From positions 653,873,717-653,937,716 of the forward strand of contig NC_090446.1 of assembly GCF_031143425.1 (NCBI RefSeq): 64,000 nucleotides of DNA, read 5' to 3'. Under the pieces are notes generated by a model that worked only from the letters and a program-made list of their open reading frames with translations, did not search any database and had not been told where the DNA came from. Made by a program: the position numbers and the translations under genes. The number at the start of each line of letters is the position of its first letter. The stretch's first letter is position 1. Source of the stretch: Pleurodeles waltl. Lineage: Eukaryota > Chordata > Amphibia > Caudata > Salamandridae. This document shows, in pieces, positions 58,020-64,000 of this stretch.

Positions 58020-61000
58020 ATGGCTCATGTGTCTGGGGAAAGGGCCCCTGCCTTCACTGTGGAGGAGTTGGAGAAACTGGTGGATGGGGTCCTACCCCAG
58101 TACAAGTTACTCTACGGTCCTCCAGACAAACAGGTGAGTACACTGTGAGCATGATGCATGGGCCATGAATGTAGGGAGTGCTGTGTATGTAAGCCACATG
58201 TAGGGGTGGGGGGCAGAGGCGTCCAGGCCAGAGTGCAGCATGTAAGGTGGTCAATGTATGTGCGTCATGGGATGGGAGGGATCTGGTGGGCCATGAGTGT
58301 GACGGTCCGGACGGTTGACTAATTCCCTTTTCTGCTGTATTTTCCCTGCAGGTCAGCGCCCACCAGAAAAAGGGTATTTGGCGTACCATCGCCAAGGAGG
58401 TGCGGACCCTGGGGGTCTTTGACAGGCGGAGCACCCACTGCCGCAAGAGGTGGGAGGACCTGTGCCGCCGGGCAAAGAAGACGGCGGAGGCCCAGCTGGG
58501 GAAGACCTCCCAACAAGGAAGGGGTGCCCATCACACCATGACCCCTGTGATGTTCCGCATCCTGGCAGTTGGATGGGCGTTTGAAGGCATCACAGCAGCC
58601 ACAAGGGGGTTAGTACAGAATCTGACTCCTGCTTTGCACGTGTTAAGAGTTACCTGGGTGGGGGGGGGGGGGGCTATGGTTGCTCCTAGGCCAGGGCGAA
58701 GATGGCAGGGTTGGTCCCTTTTTGGGCGGGCTCTGAAGCACACCTACCCCAATAGTGTTAGTGGGCATCTACTACTGGGGAGGGTCCTGTGGGTTTCCGG
58801 GGTTCAGCTGATGGCGTTAGACATTGTACCCCATGGGTTGGTGACTATCTTAGTAACTGGTAGTGCATGGAATAGTGCATAGGGCTGCTCCCTGTGTGTT
58901 GTGTACGCCAACGGTAGTGGTGTTGCTGGCATTGACCAAGTATATCCTCTGTCTCTCCCCCCCCTTTTGTTTTGTCACCCTGTCCTTATGTGCATTAGCA
59001 TCATCTGGCGGAGGAGCATATGCACCGGAGACGGAGGGAGCTGCATCCCACATGGGCCTGGAGGCCGAATCCACTGAGGGTGAGGGCACCAGTGGGACGG
59101 AGGGCGAGGAGAACACCACGACGAGGACAGGAGGGGAGACCACAAACAGCGACTCCTCCGATTGAAGCTCCCTGGCGGTGGCGGACACCTCTGTGCCCAC
59201 CCCATCAACAGGTACAGCTGCCACCCCCCCACCAGCACCACCGTCCCAGCAGCGTGTTTCCCGTGCCCGCTCACCCAGGAGGGTGGGCATCTCCTTCACC
59301 TCAGGTCCTGCCCCAGTCAGCCCTGCTGCCCTCAGTGAGGAGTCTATTGACCTCCTGAGATCCCTCACTGTTGGGCAGTCAACCATTCTGAATGCCATCC
59401 ATGGTGTTGAGAGGCATTTGCAACAAACAAATGCATACCTGGAGGGCATTCACTCTGGCGTGGCCCCACACAAAGACTCCGTACGCTCCGGAGGCCCCTC
59501 TGGCCTGCTTGAAACACATAATAGGGGACCAAACGCTAACAGGTATTAACAAACTAGTGGCACATAACATCACAAAGTTCGAAGATCTGTACTGCAACGG
59601 GAAACTGCACACATACACAGAACTACAAGATCAATTCGATCTCCCATCTGGATTATTCATTACCCATGGCGCAGTCATCAGAATCGCACAAAAGACATGG
59701 AGAGCGGGAACACTGGAGCCTCCGACGCACAGGGGTTGTAGTCTTCTCTGTTCAGTAGGGGAGTAGAAGGGAGTGATATCAGAAATATATAAATCCTTAC
59801 AAAACAGCACATGCACTCCTCTAAACAAACTTAGAACTAAGTGGGAGACAGAGTTAGAAACCACCATTGACGAATCACAGTGGGCAAGGATCACCTCTCA
59901 TATTTACTCAGTGTCTAGTAACACCAGATTTAAACCAATAAATTTATATAATTACCATAGGGCCTATTTAACCCCGCAAATGATAACTAAAATATATAGT
60001 ACAAACGATAGAGGTTGTCCCGATGCGCCGAACCAACCGCAGGACTTGTACACATGCTATGGAGTTGCCCACAAATTAGTCCATACTGGGTAGAAATATT
60101 TAGGAAAATCTCCACTAGCACCGAAAGGGCGCTGACCCTGTCTCATCTGGCAGCTCTACTAGGGGACTTCCCACACCCCTCAGCTTATAAAACATCTAAC
60201 AAATTTATTGACCTGGCACTTGTCCTTGCCAAAAGAGAAATCACATCACATTGGAACGACTTAGTGGGCCCGCAAGTAAATAGATGGCAAGACGCTTTAG
60301 AAAGATGGGCGGAAATCGAGGGAACTGTACTACTAAAAGAATCATTACAGGGGCAGAGACCTAGGGATAGTGCCACACAATGGGACTCAATACTGGAGAG
60401 CCTGAGGACCCTTGATGCCCCTGTACCAGAAGATGCTTCAACTGCCTCGGAATCCTAATCTGAGTTAGCCCCTACGCCAACAACATAGAACTATGCGTGC
60501 TAGTGATGAACTGTTATCTCAAACAGAGAATTATCAGCCTAGGAACATAATATGATGACATAAGTGCATGATTGGGGGGAAAGTGGGATCCTTAGAGTGA
60601 TGTTGGGAAAATCTATTGTGTGCATATTATTGACATGTTTAAAAAAAAAAAAAAACGCAATAAAAGACTTTGGCGTGGCAGCCCAACAGAGAGAGCATTT
60701 CAGGTTCTGGCCCCCGCACTGATGGCAGCACTTGTCCCTGTGTCTAGCCTCCCCCCTGCAACTTCCTCTACCCAGTCCCAATTCCCTCAACCCCTGCCTA
60801 TCCCAAGCACACCTTCAGACCAGCATTCATGCAAATCAACACACAGAAGTGGCTCAGGCAAACACAAGCACCACACATCATCCCACAGGCACTCACACAA
60901 GCACCATACCCATGCAGACACACCAACATCCACTGCCTCCACTGTGTCCCCCTCCTCCTCCTCGCCCACCTCCCTCCCAGTATCGTATCCACTCACACCT

Positions 61001-61303
61001 GCATGCACTACATCCTCATCCACTACCTCCATCACCAGCACGCCCATCACTACTCACCCCTCACTGGCAGTCACCACCCCCACATCCATTCACACGTCCC
61101 CTGTGTCATCTCGCAGTGTGTTTGTGACCCATCCTCCCAAAGTACACAAACATAAGCACCCACCCACCCAACAGCCATCCACCTCACAACAGCGTCCAGC
61201 CCATGCACCTTCACCCAAACTCAGCAGACACACACCTCCTACAACCACTCCCTCTTCCTCCACTCCCAAAACCCTCTCCCTCTTCCTGCCCCAGTGTTTC
61301 TAA
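58020..61303 (+). pseudogene. Gene C, second Myb/SANT-like protein, interrupted by LINE (H5)
   Basis: Exon 1 is 58020-58133 (114 bp, ATG kept). Exon 2 is 58352-58608, 14 bases short, which shifts the frame; its donor is gttagt instead of gtgagt. Exon 3 starts at 58999, has a TGA at about 59162-59164, and holds the IDLLRSLTVGQSTILNAI segment before the LINE insertion at 59465. It resumes at 60671 with ALMAALVPVSSLPP and the Ser/Thr/Pro- and His-rich part, open to 61303. Confidence 0.78.
59465..60670 (+). mobile_element. 5'-truncated L1-clade LINE inside H5 gene C
   Basis: A 1,206-bp insertion flanked by tggcgtggc (59456-59464 and 60671-60679). Removing it restores the gene C exon 3 sequence seen in H3 and H4. 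It codes for the C-terminal end of an ORF2: RCAEPTAGLVHMLWSCPQI (Cys/His motif, about 60017-60075) then VLAKREITSHW, open to 60458. It ends with an A run (60640-60653) and cgcaataaaagactt. The subfamily differs from the LINE at 45342-52097. Confidence 0.88.
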
Positions 61304-61399
61304 AAAACATTTCCTGGCAAACATTGACCTGTTCCCTACCCCTCCTCCCCCCCATCCCAGCATTCCCCTCGGGCAAGGGTGTCCAGAACCCAGGCCAGT

Positions 61400-61770
61400 A
61401 CCTCAGCCACCAAGTCGCCATCTGCTGAGGAACCAGCAGTGCCAGCTGCCCCGCCGCAAGCACCCCCACCTGCACTGCCACCTGCACCGCCGCTGCCACC
61501 ACTACTGCCAGCTGCAGCGTCCCCAGTGGGCAGCTGTCTGAGGCTGCAGGAGAAGGGCTGGAGCCTCCCTCCACCACTGGCAGCACCTGCACCACGGCCA
61601 GCACCGCAGCAAGCACCACCACCTGACTACTGACATTAGGACCACTACCAGCACCAGCAGCCCCAGTGGGCGGCCGTCCGAGGCTGCAGGAGACGGGCTG
61701 GGGCATACCACCACCACTGGCAGCACCCCCACCAGCACCGGCACTACCACCACTTAGCAGCCTTAGGCGC
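61400..61770 (+). repeat. Low-complexity Pro/Ala-coding region in H5 (block 1 position)
   Basis: GC-rich imperfect repeats of cca/cag/gca triplets with gcaccacc and a duplicated stretch (tgaggctgcaggag near 61540 and 61680). It takes the place of the 30-33 bp arrays of other copies but no clean caccgctg core is seen. Confidence 0.55.
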
Positions 61771-61889
61771 TGCAGGATGGAGTCTAGCCCTGCTTCCATG
61801 AATTATCATGCTACCTGTTCCCTGCAAATCTCGTGCCTCAGACACCCAGGTGAGGGAATGTGAACTGGCACACCCCAAGTACTGCATCA

Positions 61890-62440
61890 CTGAGCACCAA
61901 GCCCCTCCAGAATCAGTGGAGATATGCATCCACTCACCCTCACCTTGGCAGGATGAAGCACTCTGGGCACAAAGCCCCCTCCAGAGCCAGTGGAGAAAGG
62001 CATCCACACACCCTATCCTTGGCAGGATGAAGCACTCTGGGCACCAAGCCCCCTCCAGAATCAGTGGAGATATGCGTCCACTCATCCTTGGCAGGATGAA
62101 GCACTCTGTGCACCAAGCCCCCTCCAGAACCAGTGGAGAAGGGCATCCACTCACCCTATCCTTGGCAGGATGAAGCACTATGGGCACAAAGCCCCTTCCA
62201 GAATCAGCGGAGATATGCATCCACTCACCCTGTCCTTTGCAGGATGAAGCACTCTGGGCACAAAGCCCCCTCCAGAACCAGTGGAGAAAGGCATCCACTC
62301 ACCCTATCCTTGGCAGGATGAAGCACTCTGGGCACAAAGCCCCTTCCAGGACAAGGGGAGATATGCATCCACTCACCCTATCCTTGGTAGGTTGAAGCAC
62401 TCTGGGCACAAAGCCCCCTCCAGAACCAGTGGAAGTTGGC
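61890..62440 (+). repeat. Minisatellite block 2 of H5 (~74-bp units)
   Basis: About seven copies of the ggcaggatgaagcactctgg / gcacaaagccccctcc unit, alternating two variants (gagatatgcatccactcacc and gagaaaggcatccactcacc), as in H3. Confidence 0.9.
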
Positions 62441-62444
62441 ATCC

Positions 62445-62900
62445 ACTTGAGAGACTGTGGCTTTGCACTCCCCAGGACCAAGCAGTGGGCAAAGCACCCA
62501 CTAGAGAGACTGTGGCTTTGCACTCCCCAGGACCAGGCAGTGGGCAAATCACCCACTGGAGAGACTTGAGAGACTGTGGCCTTGCACTCCCCAGGACCAA
62601 GCAGTGGGCAAACCACTCACTTGAGAGACTGTGGCTGTGCACTCCCCAGTTCCAGGCAGTGGGCAAACCACCCACTTGAGAGACTTGAGAGACTGTGGCT
62701 TTGCACTCCCCAGGACCAAGCAGTGGGCAAACCACCCACTTGAGAGACTTGAGAGACTGTGGCTGTGCACTCCCTAGGACCAAGCAGTGGGCAAACCACC
62801 CACTTGAGAGACTTGAGAGACTGGGGATTGCACTCACCAGGACCAGGCAGTGGGCAAATCACCTACTTGAGAGACTGTGGCCTTGCACTCCCCAGGACAT
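62445..62900 (+). repeat. Minisatellite block 3 of H5 (~60-bp units)
   Basis: About eight units of gactgtggctttgcactc / cccaggaccaagcagtggg with long and short forms (some lack the second gagacttga). Confidence 0.9.
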
Positions 62901-63759
62901 CACTGTGGGCATGGAGCCCCCTCGAGGAGCAGTGGCGTTGTCCCATCTTCCGGCTGAGGTGCACCCCCATTCCCCTGAGGTGCCTGTGTGTTTTCGACCT
63001 GATGCCCCTGCAGTGTTCTCTCTGTATTGGGGCAGGAGTCAAGAGTGGGCTTGGCTCATGATTTTTGGCCCAGTGGCCCACAAACATTTGTGAAGGACAA
63101 TGTACGCCTTCTGTACATATTGTATATTTTTGTAAATACTGTTATTCAAATTCTATAGTATATCTGCCTATTTCTAAAATATCACTGGTTTGACTTAGTT
63201 CCTTTTGTCCTTGCGATATTCCAGGGGGGTTACAGGGTGTATATGTAATGTTGTTGGACCTGTTTGTGTATATGGTGTTGGGGGTGGTGTTGGGGGTGGG
63301 GGTGTTGTGTGTGTGTGTCACTCTCTTTTTCCTCCCCCCTCCCCTGTGTACTAGATGCAGTACTCACCGTCGTCGTCACTGTCTTTGGTGCTCATGGTAG
63401 ATGAGGAGGTAGACCAGCATAGGCAGAACCTGCAGCTCAGGCTCCATGGCGTCCTGGTTCTTCGTTGAGTGTCGAGAGGTGAGTGGTTTCTTTTCCAAAC
63501 ACTGTTTCCGCCGTGCTTTTGATGGCGTTGGTACCACCCCGGAAAAGCTGGCGGATAGGCGGGTTGTGATGGGGTGGGCGGTACATTGTCTTCCGCTTGT
63601 CTGTTGGCGGTGACCGCCGCGGTGTTTGTTGCTACCGCCATGGCGGTCCGAGTGTTAAAGTGGCTGTCTGTGTGGTCGTGATCCCATTTATTTTACCGCC
63701 GCCCTGTTGGCGGTATTACTGCCTCTTTAACACCGACCGCCAGGGTTGTAATGAGGGCC

Positions 63760-64000
63760 AGTAACAGCTACTGATCTGGCAGAGCACAATTAAAACATAA
63801 AAACGTGTTAATTTTGTTACACCTGACCTTTAATCAGACTGTAACTGTCATAATGCCATAAAGTTTATTTGATGATTAAATATTTTGAAAAAATAGGGTA
63901 TTAAAAATTAGAAATCTCAAATATATCACACTTACCTTTATAGGTGACCTAGCAGTAGTGGAAGAGGAAGATAAGCCTTCAATTAGCTATGCTCCACCTC
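63760..64000. other. Host sequence after H5
   Basis: AGT target duplication (63760-63762), then AT-rich sequence up to a possible exon that starts at 63944 and runs off the window. Confidence 0.5.
63944..64000 (+). CDS. Candidate host exon, cut by window end
   Basis: Follows cttacctttatag|. One frame (two bases, then DLAVVEEEDKPSISYAPP) is open to the window edge and reads as an acidic protein segment. It cannot join the exon at 10670-10755 directly in that frame, so one or more exons would lie between or the two are unrelated. I do not recognise the gene. Confidence 0.35.

Larger units (their letters stand above)
56453..63447 (-). pseudogene. Gene B, Harbinger transposase, nonsense and frameshift (H5)
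   Basis: Exon 1 is 63447-63368 (80 bp, one codon shorter, a CGA-to-TGA stop in the Arg-rich end; donor GTGAGT). Main exons are 57574-56913 and 56813-56453 around the 99-bp intron (56814-56912). A TAA replaces a Tyr codon near 57472, just after MEDRHIIIT. A deletion near 56670 removes the MTGGSL-type segment and shifts the frame before the conserved C-terminal helices. Catalytic GAIDGTHV, GDSGYP and RIIERTFG remain. Confidence 0.83.
53857..63759 (+). mobile_element. Harbinger copy H5 (9.9 kb, contains a LINE fragment)
   Basis: Starts ggccatcattac and ends gtaatgagggcc, flanked by AGT (53854-53856 and 63760-63762). The most decayed copy: all three genes have several lesions, and gene C is interrupted by a 1.2-kb LINE. 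It shares the 99-bp transposase intron with H2 and H3. Its right end matches H0 at 1-58. Confidence 0.93.

Noticed and set aside
1..64000. tRNA, rRNA or riboswitch genes
   Set aside because: I looked for cloverleaf-type and conserved rRNA segments and saw none. The hairpins found belong to transposon termini.

Overview
The window is vertebrate nuclear DNA with the character of a salamander (newt-like) giant genome. There are no bacterial-type operons. About 72% of the bases belong to large PIF/Harbinger DNA transposons, and the rest is a DIRS-type tyrosine-recombinase retroelement, L1-clade LINEs and AT-rich host DNA. From memory, the Pleurodeles waltl genome has been described as rich in Harbinger elements; that fits, but the species is an inference.

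Layout. A right end of one Harbinger copy (H0) lies at 1-58. Five essentially end-to-end copies follow: H1 1078-9905 (+), H2 11579-19932 (inverted), H3 24070-32308 (+), H4 34503-45046 (+) and H5 53857-63759 (+). Each is flanked by a 3-bp direct repeat (ATA, AAT, TAT, TTT, AGT). H3 sits inside a DIRS element (20616-33915) whose ~155-bp inverted termini and RT, RNase H and recombinase remnants are visible on both sides. After insertion, 332 bp of H3 end plus DIRS flank was tandemly duplicated. A nearly full-length L1-clade LINE lies on the minus strand at 45342-52097 with a 17-bp target duplication. A second, 5'-truncated LINE (59465-60670) interrupts H5. A 102-bp perfect palindrome with a (TA)32 core lies at 52478-52579.

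The Harbinger family carries three genes, not the usual two. Gene A, near the left end, encodes a Myb/SANT-like protein in two exons. Gene B, on the opposite strand, encodes the DDE transposase. Its short first exon (about 27 codons, Arg-rich) lies near the right end of the element, 4-6.5 kb from its main exon. Gene C is a second Myb/SANT-like gene in three exons on the gene A strand, and it lies wholly inside that large transposase intron. This plan, with matching splice signals and phases, recurs in all five copies. Between gene C and the right end are three successive minisatellite blocks (29-33 bp, ~74 bp and ~60 bp units). In H4 the first block has grown to about 64 copies of a 33-bp unit.

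Genes A and C have the same plan (N-terminal SANT, Pro/Ser/Gln-rich linker, C-terminal helical segment) and are probably ancient duplicates. By inference from two-gene Harbingers, the SANT proteins would bind element ends and bring the transposase to the nucleus. No copy is fully intact. The H1 transposase (372 codons spliced, D-D-E present) and H4 gene A (390 codons) are open. Every gene C copy is broken, and the other copies carry frameshifts, stops or catalytic substitutions. Two possible host exons (10670-10755 and 63944 onward, both +) suggest the cluster lies in introns of a host gene.
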